Shown here: positions 30,236 through 37,434 of the stretch, piece after piece | Layout of the letters: every line of letters begins with the position of its first letter | Numbering within the stretch: position 1 is the stretch's first letter | Origin: a virus | IMG/VR virus record: IMGVR_UViG_3300048590_000166 | Coordinates: 1 to 43,264 of that record | Length of the DNA stretch: 43,264 nt | Reading direction: 5' to 3' (one strand) | Made by a program: the position numbers and the translations under genes | Notes under the pieces: generated by a model | The model's database searches: none | What the model was told of the DNA's origin: nothing | Seen by the model: only the letters and a program-made list of their open reading frames with translations

Positions 30236-31623
30236 GCATGGAACTCGACACAATTCACAACACCGACGCGCTAACCCTGCTGCGCGCGCTCCCTGACGAA
30301 AGTATCAACTGTTGCGTGACATCCCCGCCTTACTTCGGTTTGCGTGACTACGGCACAGACGGGCAGATCGGCCTAGAGGAAACGCCGCAGCAGTACGTCG
30401 ATGCGCTGGTGACGGTGTTCCGCGAACTGCGGCGCGTGCTGCGAAGCGACGGTGTAGCTTGGCTCAACATTGGTGACAGCTACGCCGGAAGCGGCAAGGG
30501 TGGACAGTCAAGTGAAAAGCGCAGCATCAATTGGCAGCCGGAATATTCCAATCACGGGGCGCGGTACGGCTTCAAAGCGAAAGACCGCATGTTGATTCCG
30601 GCGCGCCTCGCCATCGCGCTCCAAGATGACGGTTGGTGGCTGCGCGACGAGATCGTATGGCACAAGCCGAACCCGATGCCGTCTAGTGTGACCGACCGTA
30701 CCACGACCGCGCATGAAATGATCTACCTACTCACCAAGAGTCCGCGCTACTGGTATGACGCTGAGGCGGTAGCGGAGCCGGCAGTGGGCGCAGGCGGCGG
30801 CGACTTCATGCGCACGCTCACGGATGTGCAGCCCGAACACGGCGGCGAAAGTCGAACAGGGAATTGGGCGCGCTCGAACCGTCCCAAGTCCGACAAACAG
30901 GCACTGGTCGGCAAACGAACCTATACCGGATTCAACGAGCGTTGGGCAAACTCAACGCCGTCCCCAACCCGCAACCTGCGCTCAGTGTGGACGATCAACA
31001 CTGAGGCGTTTCCCGCCAGTCACTTCGCCGTCATGCCGTCCAAACTGGTCGAGATCTGCATCCTCGCCGGCTGTCCGCCAAAGGTGTGCAGCGCGTGTGG
31101 CGCACCCTATCAGCGCGTCGACGACGGTGAGCGAACGCTAGACACGAGCCGGTCACAGGCACGCCGCGCGCTGGAACTGTTCGAGGAAAAGGGTTTAACC
31201 GATGACCATCTGAAAGCCATACGCGCGGTCGGACTGGCCGATGCCGGCAAAGCATTGGTGACGATGAACGGGGCGGGAAAGAACACTGCTGAGCAGCAGC
31301 GATTGGCCGATGAAGCGAAGGCGGCACTGGGCGGCTATTACCGTGAATTTCTGTTCGGCAGCCGGTCGTCGAACGGCTGGACACCCACCTGCGATTGTCA
31401 CGCGCCGCATGACAGCGGCATCGTCATCGACCCCTTCATGGGAGCCGGCACGGTCGCGCTGGTCGCACAACGTCTGAACCGCCATTTCATCGGCAGCGAT
31501 CTCAATCCCGAATATGTGCGCATGGCGACGATGCGCGTCCAGGGCCGGCTTGACGAGTACCTTGCCGAGCAGCGCGGCGAACCGCACACTGCCTACATGT
31601 TCACGGAAGGAGCGCAGCCGTGA
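30232..31623 (+). CDS. Beta-class DNA methyltransferase (probably N4-cytosine specific)
   Basis: A 463-aa protein. Residues 29-40 hold motif IV, VTSPPYFGLRDY; TSPPYxGLRDY is typical of N4-cytosine and some N6-adenine beta-class enzymes. Motif I, DPFMGAGTV, lies near residue 405, after the catalytic motif, as expected for the beta class. The middle contains the family's CSACGAPYQR zinc-like knuckle and, after it, a helical insert (about residues 300-370) that may be the target-recognition part. ATG 30232 or 30238 can serve. No restriction enzyme gene is adjacent, so it is probably an orphan phage methylase. Confidence 0.88.
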   Translation: MSMELDTIHNTDALTLLRALPDESINCCVTSPPYFGLRDYGTDGQIGLEETPQQYVDALVTVFRELRRVLRSDGVAWLNIGDSYAGSGKGGQSSEKRSINWQPEYSNHGARYGFKAKDRMLIPARLAIALQDDGWWLRDEIVWHKPNPMPSSVTDRTTTAHEMIYLLTKSPRYWYDAEAVAEPAVGAGGGDFMRTLTDVQPEHGGESRTGNWARSNRPKSDKQALVGKRTYTGFNERWANSTPSPTRNLRSVWTINTEAFPASHFAVMPSKLVEICILAGCPPKVCSACGAPYQRVDDGERTLDTSRSQARRALELFEEKGLTDDHLKAIRAVGLADAGKALVTMNGAGKNTAEQQRLADEAKAALGGYYREFLFGSRSSNGWTPTCDCHAPHDSGIVIDPFMGAGTVALVAQRLNRHFIGSDLNPEYVRMATMRVQGRLDEYLAEQRGEPHTAYMFTEGAQP

Positions 31624-31799
31624 CCCCCGACATCACCTACTTCCCCGCGGTACTCGCCGCCGCTGACCTGTTCATCGACGCCATGACAGCCGCCGGCATC
31701 TTTGACGACGACTGGCGCGAGGCGCTGCTGTCGCTCGTGCTGACACTCGAAGCCGACCTGCTGACGTTGGGCGACGCGCCGGTGGAGTGGGTGCAGTGA
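31620..31799 (+). CDS. Small acidic protein, unknown
   Basis: A 59-aa protein that begins at GTG 31620, overlapping the methyltransferase stop by 4 bases (GTGA); GGAAGGAG lies about 9 bases upstream. It is acidic, mostly helical (FPAVLAAADLFIDAMTAAGIF and EALLSLVLTLEADLL), and ends EWVQ. Codon use matches the neighbours. No family is recognised. Confidence 0.5.
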   Translation: MTPDITYFPAVLAAADLFIDAMTAAGIFDDDWREALLSLVLTLEADLLTLGDAPVEWVQ

Positions 31800-31843
31800 G
31801 ACGGAAGCCGTCCACACCACTTGTTGCGCCCGCGCATCATTCG

Positions 31844-31852
31844 TGCTATACT
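31844..31852 (+). promoter_or_regulatory. Extended -10 promoter for the replication genes
   Basis: TGCTATACT at 31844-31852 (TGn extension plus TATACT), with TTGCGC 17 bases upstream as a weak -35. It shares the sequence GTGCTATAMT with the site upstream of the HNH gene. GTAGCG/CGCTAC forms a 6-bp hairpin a few bases downstream (about 31857-31873), in the mRNA leader of the replication genes. Confidence 0.55.
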
Positions 31853-31888
31853 ACCTGTAGCGTGTCGCGCTACCCTAACGGAGTAGCT

Positions 31889-31972
31889 ATGCACGCATCC
31901 CACAAAACAAAAGTCACCGCGCCGCTTGCGACGGCCGGTGACACGATCACAGAAAAGGACCTTCTGCGATGA
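31889..31972 (+). CDS. Possible 27-aa leader peptide upstream of the replication genes
   Basis: Twenty-seven codons from ATG 31889, with CGGAG 5 bases upstream; the stop overlaps the next gene's ATG by 4 bases (ATGA at 31969-31972). It lies between the extended -10 promoter's leader hairpin and the first initiator gene. The peptide is Lys/Thr-rich. Its function is unknown; coupling is the simplest role. Confidence 0.45.
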   Translation: MHASHKTKVTAPLATAGDTITEKDLLR

Positions 31973-32364
31973 GTGACATTGTAACACACGGCGATTCTGA
32001 TCGCCAACCCCCGAACGAACCAACTTACACGCTTGGGCAACCAAACACGTTCTCAGTGTTTACAGCCCACATTGACGACGCGCTGCGATACCTGACAGAC
32101 GCGGAGTTTCGCGTGTTGCTCTACTTTTCACGGCACGCGACCACGCGCCCATTTCCCGTTACTGGCATAACACTCGTCTACGGCTTCAGCGACAACAATG
32201 GGCAAAAATACCCTGGCTGCGGCATCAAAGACTTGGGCGAAGCGGTATCTGCACTCAACAGCCTTTTGGACTTAGGCATCATTCATGAAGATTACTCGTT
32301 TGGTGAGCCGTCCGAATGGCTTGACGCGCTGAAAGCACGCGCCGCGAAAGGTGGCGTGAAATGA
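31969..32364 (+). CDS. Replication-associated winged-helix-like protein
   Basis: A 131-aa protein coupled by ATGA overlaps to both neighbours. Residues about 40-70 (DALRYLTDAEFRVLLYFSRHATTRPFPVTGITLVYGF) and the following segment (GIKDLGEAVSALNSLLDLGII) look like a winged helix of the phage initiator/DnaD type, where L-D-EFRVLLYF begins the domain. It is shorter than the following gene, whose N-terminus looks similar (LLPQEYVVLSFAARHILGW). Together they appear to form a paralogous pair in initiation. Confidence 0.6.
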   Translation: MSDIVTHGDSDRQPPNEPTYTLGQPNTFSVFTAHIDDALRYLTDAEFRVLLYFSRHATTRPFPVTGITLVYGFSDNNGQKYPGCGIKDLGEAVSALNSLLDLGIIHEDYSFGEPSEWLDALKARAAKGGVK

Positions 32365-33674
32365 GCGCACCTATCCAACTCACCGGCTTCTTCACCCCGA
32401 ACGACTACGTTGATCGCGCTATGGAGCACCTGCTGCCGCAGGAATATGTCGTGCTGAGTTTCGCCGCGCGGCACATTCTCGGCTGGCGGGACAAGATCAA
32501 CGAACGCGCCGCGCCGATCAGCTTGGAGATGTTCGAACACGGCTTTGCCTACACAGACAGAGACACCGGCCAGCCGCGCCGCTTCGGTGGATGCGGACTT
32601 GCGCGCCCGACGATCTCCAAGTGCCTGCAGGCGCTTGAAACGTTCGGCTTCTTAGAGCGCGCGGGCTACTTGCAGGACAAAGGCCAGATGTGGCGACTTG
32701 GACAGTGGCCGAAATGGGACTTACTCGAAAAGCGCACCGCCGAGCGCGACGAAGCGAATCGCAAGCGCACAACGAAGGCGCGCGCTAAGAGGGGTCGTAA
32801 TGTCGCACAATCAATCGAGGGAGAAAACACAGACAGCGTCGGCGGTCGTAATGTCACACATGACGATGGTAGTAATGTCGCACATTACGATGGTCGTATA
32901 GTCGCACTAACTGAATCAAATACAAGTACAAAGACAAGTACAAGTACAACCTTTAGCGACACCGAACAAACGCCATCAATGGACACGCCGATCACGTCCG
33001 CACTTAGCGACGGAAAGAACACCGTCGCTGCACAGGACGCTTCGCATACTGAAGTCTCAACAGCGGACAGCACCGACACCACACCTGTTAAAGAAGCTGT
33101 CACTCCAAAGGGTGACACGCGCAAAAGCAAGCGTAAAGAAAAGGCAATAGTCCACCCCGACGCCGCCGCCGAGCCGTCGCCCTACTACAAGCCGACACAG
33201 GACGAGCGCCACGCCATGTTCGAAGCGGTGTGCGCGCACGTGTTCGGCGTGACGGACAAGGACAGCATCCGCGAAATGGCGCGCGGCGATCATTCCCGCG
33301 CCGGCAAGATCGTGTCGTGGCTGCTGCGGCAGAACGACGCCTTCGCGCCGAACGGCAGCGGTAAGAAGGTGGTGGTGGGCCTGATCAGCGCGCCGGCCAA
33401 TCCGCAGCACGTCGCGCAGTTTGCCGCCGGCTACAAACTGAAACACCGCGACGCCAGCTTGCCGATTGACATTGTCAAGTTTACGGACGCCTGGAGAGCG
33501 TGGGCTTCGGAGCAGCAGCGCAAGCAGCAGGGCCGGCAGCGGCAGCAGGCCGAGAACGCGCAGCGGGCGGCAGACGCCGCGAAGCCGCGGGCGACGCCGG
33601 AGGAACTCGCGGCGATCAAGGCCGAAATGGAACAGGCAAGACGCCAATTGAAGGCAGAAGGGAGCGCCACTTGA
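32361..33674 (+). CDS. Replication initiator (O-like) containing iterons
   Basis: A 437-aa protein. Residues about 10-115 form a winged-helix DNA-binding domain (LLPQEYVVLSFAARHIL, TISKCLQALETFGFLERAGY). Residues about 140-260 are disordered, Ser/Thr/Lys-rich and include four repeats (GRNVAQ, GRNVTH, GSNVAH, GRIVAL) that are the translation of the DNA iterons. The C-terminal 160 residues are helical and basic, and may bind the helicase. A central origin inside the initiator gene, followed by a DnaB gene, is the lambda O/P type plan. Start coupled by ATGA. Confidence 0.75.
   Translation: MSAPIQLTGFFTPNDYVDRAMEHLLPQEYVVLSFAARHILGWRDKINERAAPISLEMFEHGFAYTDRDTGQPRRFGGCGLARPTISKCLQALETFGFLERAGYLQDKGQMWRLGQWPKWDLLEKRTAERDEANRKRTTKARAKRGRNVAQSIEGENTDSVGGRNVTHDDGSNVAHYDGRIVALTESNTSTKTSTSTTFSDTEQTPSMDTPITSALSDGKNTVAAQDASHTEVSTADSTDTTPVKEAVTPKGDTRKSKRKEKAIVHPDAAAEPSPYYKPTQDERHAMFEAVCAHVFGVTDKDSIREMARGDHSRAGKIVSWLLRQNDAFAPNGSGKKVVVGLISAPANPQHVAQFAAGYKLKHRDASLPIDIVKFTDAWRAWASEQQRKQQGRQRQQAENAQRAADAAKPRATPEELAAIKAEMEQARRQLKAEGSAT
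32793..32949 (+). other. Iterons and adjacent repeat tract: probable replication origin
   Basis: Direct repeats with consensus GGTCGTAATGTCGCACA begin at 32793, 32844, 32868 and 32892. The last three have a 24-bp period, and the first starts 51 bp before the second. The 4th is the most diverged. Next, at 32922-32949, lies a less GC-rich tract with repeated ACAAGTA, a plausible unwinding element. The order initiator site then easily melted DNA, all inside the initiator gene, is that of lambdoid origins. The 24-bp period also keeps the reading frame. Confidence 0.75.
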
Positions 33675-35089
33675 ACAACACGTTTAACGGGAATGGAAAT
33701 GCAAAGGTGATTGTGCCGAGCTTCGTGGCCATTTCGCCTGACGCGGTGCCGCACAGTGAAACGGCGGAGCGCGCGCTGGTCGGCGCGGTGCTGATCAATC
33801 CGGACGCCTACGAAGACGCGGCGCTGATCGTCCGCCCGCACGACTTCTTCATTGTGCGCCACGGCCTGATCTGGTGGGCCATGGCACGGCTGCGCGAACG
33901 CGGGGACACGATTGATTACGTCGCGCTGGCGCACGAACTCAAGACGACGGGCAAGCTGGCCGAAGTCGGCGGCGAAAGCTACCTGACGGGCTTACTCGCT
34001 GAAACGTCGTCTTCGGTGTATGTGGACGTATACGCGCAGATGGTCGCGCGCACGGCGGTGCGGCGGCGGATGCTCCAATTCAGCGACAGCCTGCGCGGGC
34101 TGGCACTCGATGAGAAGCGCAGCGTTGAAGACGTGCTGGCCGATGCCGAGCGCGATTTCACGGCGGTGCGCGATGCGACGTTCGACAAGCCGACGCCGGA
34201 CTTGATCGAACTGGTCGGCGCGCGGCTGGATCACGCGATGGCGCGGATTGAGTCGCCGGACGCGCCGGACGGCGTCCCGACGGGCTGGAAGGATGTGGAC
34301 GGCGTCACGCACGGCCTGCAGCGCAAGGACTTGATCGTGCTGGCCGGTCGTCCTGGAATGGGAAAGAGTGCCGTACTCGTCAACATGGCGATGGCGGCGG
34401 CGCGCGCTGGTCACACCGTCGGCTTCCTGTCATTGGAGATGGGCGCTGAGCAGATCGTGGATCGCATGATCGCGGTCGAGACAGGCGTCCCGCTCGAACA
34501 CGTCGCGCATCCGGAGATGATGACGGCAGACGAGCGCCGGCGTTACATGGCGGGCGCGGGTCAGATTAGCAAGCTGCCGATCCTGATCGAAGCGAGTGGA
34601 CGCATCACGCCGCAGCGGGTGAAGCTGCTGGCGCGGCGCTGGAAGCGGACGCACGGCCTCTCGCTCGTGATCGTCGATTACCTGCAGTTGATGCAGGGGC
34701 ATGACGACGAGGGCCGACGCCGGCAAAGCCGCTACGAAGAAGTCTCGGACTTGTCGATCACCATGAAGCAGTTGGCAATGGAACTCGACGTTCCGGTGGT
34801 GCTGGCGGCGCAGTTGTCGCGGGCGGTCGAGCAGCGGCAGGACAAACGTCCACTACCGAGCGACTTGCGCGACAGTGGACAGATCGAGCAGGACGCCGAC
34901 TTGATCTTCATGCTCTACCGCGAATACGTCTATGACGCCAGCGCCGACGCGCACCGCTTGGAAATGAATCTCGTCAAACACCGCAACGGTCCGGCGGCAA
35001 GTTTCGCGCTGTACTGGGAAGGGGTGACGACGCGCGTGCAGGATGCGAAGACGACGGTGATCGATCTCGCGGCATTGGGGAAAGGATAG
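33671..35089 (+). CDS. DnaB-like replicative DNA helicase
   Basis: A 472-aa protein. TTG 33671 overlaps the previous stop (TTGA) and has AAGGGAG about 6 bases upstream; the frame reaches further up without good starts. Residues 25-120 form the DnaB N-terminal domain (SETAERALVGAVLINPDAY... HDFFIVRHGLIWWAM). The RecA-like domain has Walker A GRPGMGKSA, GFLSLEMGAEQ, Walker B LVIVDYLQLM, then AQLSRAVEQRQDKRPLPSDLRDSGQIEQDADLI by its usual order with the arginine finger region. The size equals cellular DnaB. With no loader gene seen beside it, loading may rely on the upstream initiator. Confidence 0.95.
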   Translation: MNNTFNGNGNAKVIVPSFVAISPDAVPHSETAERALVGAVLINPDAYEDAALIVRPHDFFIVRHGLIWWAMARLRERGDTIDYVALAHELKTTGKLAEVGGESYLTGLLAETSSSVYVDVYAQMVARTAVRRRMLQFSDSLRGLALDEKRSVEDVLADAERDFTAVRDATFDKPTPDLIELVGARLDHAMARIESPDAPDGVPTGWKDVDGVTHGLQRKDLIVLAGRPGMGKSAVLVNMAMAAARAGHTVGFLSLEMGAEQIVDRMIAVETGVPLEHVAHPEMMTADERRRYMAGAGQISKLPILIEASGRITPQRVKLLARRWKRTHGLSLVIVDYLQLMQGHDDEGRRRQSRYEEVSDLSITMKQLAMELDVPVVLAAQLSRAVEQRQDKRPLPSDLRDSGQIEQDADLIFMLYREYVYDASADAHRLEMNLVKHRNGPAASFALYWEGVTTRVQDAKTTVIDLAALGKG

Positions 35090-35093
35090 CCAG

Positions 35094-36023
35094 ATGGGAA
35101 AGCAAGCGCGACTGCGTAAGGAACGGAAGGTGTACGGCGGCATGAGTGAGCGCAACCGTATGGTAACGAAATACGCCTTTGACAATCTCGGTGAATTTCT
35201 CGCGGCGAACGCAGACAACATTTCAAACCGCGAAGACCAACTGCGCACGGTTCTTCACTGGGTGAATGCATCACCAGGAAACAGCGCTGTTGAGTTGTGT
35301 GCAACAGCATTCTTGATGTGTTCAGATGATGGTGGATATGGAACCGACCGTCAACTCAAATGGGCACGCGAGGGGTTGTGCTACGAATTCATTTACGGTA
35401 ATGACGCTGCTCGTCGCCTTCTGCTGCACATGCCAATTCCGAAGGATGATAGCGATCTATTACACCCGTTTGAGGAGATGCCGGTCGTCAGTGATCCAGA
35501 TGAACAAGCGGCGATTAGACTAGTACAGCATCTACTACTCCTCCGACCTTCAGCTCACTTTGTCATGGATGTGCTGCGTGCTATGGCATTTCCAAACAAC
35601 GCATTTCCTGGCAAGGATTGGGTTCGTCTAGCTTTTATCCCCATTCGATTTCTGTTGGAAAGCGAACAAGGGGACAAGCTGTGGAAGGTCATCGATGAAA
35701 AAGAATGGGCTTCCGATTCTGATGTGCAGGCGAACATAGCGCTCTTACTCAAGTGGCTGCCGTATGACCTGTACCTGCGCTCTCCACACTGGAAGCGCGT
35801 CCGCAATGCCGCGCTCGAACGGGCGCACCATCGCTGCCAAGTCTGCAACGCCGCCGGACGGCTGGAAGTGCATCACCGCACCTATGACCGGCGCGGGCAG
35901 GAACAGCTTGAAGACGTGACCGTACTCTGCCGCAATTGTCACGAGACATTCCACCGCAACGGGCGTCTGACAAAAGGGGACGTGTCGGCGCTTGGAGTGG
36001 GGGCGGGCGGTCATGGCCTATAG
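35094..36023 (+). CDS. Protein with unknown N-terminal domain and C-terminal HNH domain
   Basis: A 309-aa protein starting at ATG 35094 with AAAGGA 8 bases upstream. Residues 1-220 are unfamiliar: mostly helical, basic at the N-terminus. The DNA from about 35150 to 35750 is clearly less GC-rich than its neighbours. From about residue 225 there is a GC-rich HNH nuclease module: SPHWKRVRNAALERAHHRCQVC, then LEVHHRTYDRRG and DVTVLCRNCHETFH, i.e. two CxxC pairs around the VHH metal site. The abrupt composition change at the domain boundary suggests a gene built from two sources. It may be a nuclease acting in DNA processing or a mobile element. Confidence 0.7.
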   Translation: MGKQARLRKERKVYGGMSERNRMVTKYAFDNLGEFLAANADNISNREDQLRTVLHWVNASPGNSAVELCATAFLMCSDDGGYGTDRQLKWAREGLCYEFIYGNDAARRLLLHMPIPKDDSDLLHPFEEMPVVSDPDEQAAIRLVQHLLLLRPSAHFVMDVLRAMAFPNNAFPGKDWVRLAFIPIRFLLESEQGDKLWKVIDEKEWASDSDVQANIALLLKWLPYDLYLRSPHWKRVRNAALERAHHRCQVCNAAGRLEVHHRTYDRRGQEQLEDVTVLCRNCHETFHRNGRLTKGDVSALGVGAGGHGL

Positions 36024-36372
36024 TCCCAAGCCGAAGACGTGCGTGTGGTTCTCGCGGCACGCGCCGACACCGGCGCAGCGGCGCAGCCTGTCGGCGTATG
36101 AGATCGTGCAAGTCAATCCACCGGGCCGCGCCTATTCTGCGGTTGACGCTTGGACGCTGATCACCAATCGCGCGCGCACGCCTGATCTGATTGTCGCGGT
36201 GCTGCCGTTGGGGATGCTGCGGCAGCTGGTCGAGCGCGCGAATGTATACGCCGTCCCCGTCATTCAAGCATCCATGAAAGCCCTACCCCGCGACCGTTGG
36301 GAGTGGGATGGGACGTGGAATCGCGTGCTTGCGGTGAGGAAGGAGATGCAGCAGTGGACGCCCGATTCGTAA
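36013..36372 (+). CDS. Small Rossmann-like protein, unknown
   Basis: A 119-aa protein. ATG 36013 is preferred; the open frame continues to 35992 without a better start. It overlaps the previous gene by 11 bases. It has a VWFSRHAPTPAQRRSL segment, VQVNPPG, and a strand-helix pair DLIVAVLPLGMLRQLVERA. A strand-helix-strand pattern suggests a small alpha/beta nucleotide-binding-like fold. No catalytic motif is recognised. Confidence 0.6.
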   Translation: MAYSPKPKTCVWFSRHAPTPAQRRSLSAYEIVQVNPPGRAYSAVDAWTLITNRARTPDLIVAVLPLGMLRQLVERANVYAVPVIQASMKALPRDRWEWDGTWNRVLAVRKEMQQWTPDS

Positions 36373-36755
36373 CGTGGCCGGCAGTTGACGCCGGCGAAAT
36401 GGCTGGGGTAGGGGTGACGTCAGTCCGCAGGCCGCGAAAACGGCAGACGCGCGGGCGGCGTCAACACCGCCAACGTCAACAAGTGTACGCCGTTCGAGAG
36501 CCGGCATTGTGCGCCCATTGCGGCGCGAAGTTCCTGGCGCGGGCCGGACAGGTGTTCTGCGGGCATAGCTGCCGGACGCTCAACAATCGCATTAAGCGCG
36601 AACTTGCGCCGGTGGTGCTGGTGGCGGTGTTCGGGATGCCGATCTACAAGGCGGAAGAACAGCTTGAAGTGTTCGGCTTGGCGAAGGTGTCCAGGCTGCT
36701 CGGCAAGTTTCGGTGGGCATGGGATGCACGGGCAAAGGAGTGGCGGCAGGAATGA
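36354..36755 (+). CDS. Zinc-finger protein with basic N-terminus
   Basis: A 133-aa protein. GTG 36354 is selected because AAGGAG lies 8 bases upstream, though it lies inside the previous gene by 19 bases. A strongly basic segment (residues 25-48, RRPRKRQTRGRRQHRQRQ) precedes a zinc finger, CAHCGAKFLARAGQVFCGHSC (two CxxC-like pairs, second CxxxC), and then a helical C-terminal part. The basic tract plus zinc finger suggest nucleic-acid binding. Confidence 0.6.
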   Translation: MDARFVTWPAVDAGEMAGVGVTSVRRPRKRQTRGRRQHRQRQQVYAVREPALCAHCGAKFLARAGQVFCGHSCRTLNNRIKRELAPVVLVAVFGMPIYKAEEQLEVFGLAKVSRLLGKFRWAWDARAKEWRQE

Positions 36756-36937
36756 ATGAGACACGAGATCGCTTCTGGTGGCTGGCCGCGTCGGTCGCGC
36801 TGTTCACGCTCGGCGCGTTGGTGGTGGGCGAGCTGCTCGCCAATGGGCTGGCCGGTGCGCTGCGCGTGCTGCTGATCGCGGGTGTGTCGGCGGGCGGCCT
36901 GTTCGCGCTGCTGGTGATTAACGAAGGCGACGCCTAA
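36752..36937 (+). CDS. Small two-TM membrane protein
   Basis: A 61-aa protein starting at ATG 36752, overlapping the previous stop by 4 bases. It has two hydrophobic segments (about residues 9-30 and 36-56: WWLAASVALFTLGALVVGEL and ALRVLLIAGVSAGGLFALLVI), joined by a short Gly/Asn turn. This hairpin shape resembles holins and membrane antitoxin-like peptides, but the early location speaks against a lysis role. Function unknown. Confidence 0.6.
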   Translation: MNETRDRFWWLAASVALFTLGALVVGELLANGLAGALRVLLIAGVSAGGLFALLVINEGDA

Positions 36938-37434
36938 TGACGCCGCGCGCCTTCGACCTCGCACAATTCAAATCCCGCTGGCGCGCCCTGTGCGCGCAGT
37001 GGGACGTCGATCCACTCGAAGGCGCGACGGGCTACCAGTTGGTGCATATCAAGGTCGCGCAAAAACAGGCCGCCGCACCGCCAGCGCCGGAGACGAAAGT
37101 CACGATCACGCGCGCCGAACTCTACGGGCTGATCGCACACGCGCCGGTGCTGCCGGACGACCGGCCCATGCGCGCGGACGTGTTCGCGGACGCATGGCGG
37201 GCGGTGATCACGGAACGCGCCGAGGCCAAGCGACGGGCGCGGCAGGTGTTCACGGCGGCGCTCGTGGTCGCGCTGCTGAAAGCGGACGAGCGCGACGCGA
37301 TGCTGCGGGCGCTGCTGCGGACGCTGCCGCTACGGGAGAGACACAAGCGGCGCGGCTTCGTGCTGCGGTGGGTGCCTGACGGCGCGGGCGGGCTGGTGCG
37401 CGTCGAGACGGCGTTGCAGATGGCGGGTGACTAA
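36937..37434 (+). CDS. Early protein, unknown
   Basis: A 165-aa basic, helical protein with a TAATG overlap at the start. There is an N-terminal helix with FKSRWRALCAQWDVDP, a Pro/Ala linker, and a basic helical C-terminal half with a RERHKRRGFVLRWVPDG segment. No domain is recognised. It sits between a membrane protein and the phosphoesterase. Confidence 0.55.
   Translation: MTPRAFDLAQFKSRWRALCAQWDVDPLEGATGYQLVHIKVAQKQAAAPPAPETKVTITRAELYGLIAHAPVLPDDRPMRADVFADAWRAVITERAEAKRRARQVFTAALVVALLKADERDAMLRALLRTLPLRERHKRRGFVLRWVPDGAGGLVRVETALQMAGD

Noticed and set aside
32922-32949. Short tandem ACAAGTA units as a CRISPR or microsatellite
   Set aside because: The unit is 6-7 bases with no spacers. 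It lies in coding sequence next to the iterons and is better explained as an unwinding tract. No CRISPR array is present in the window.
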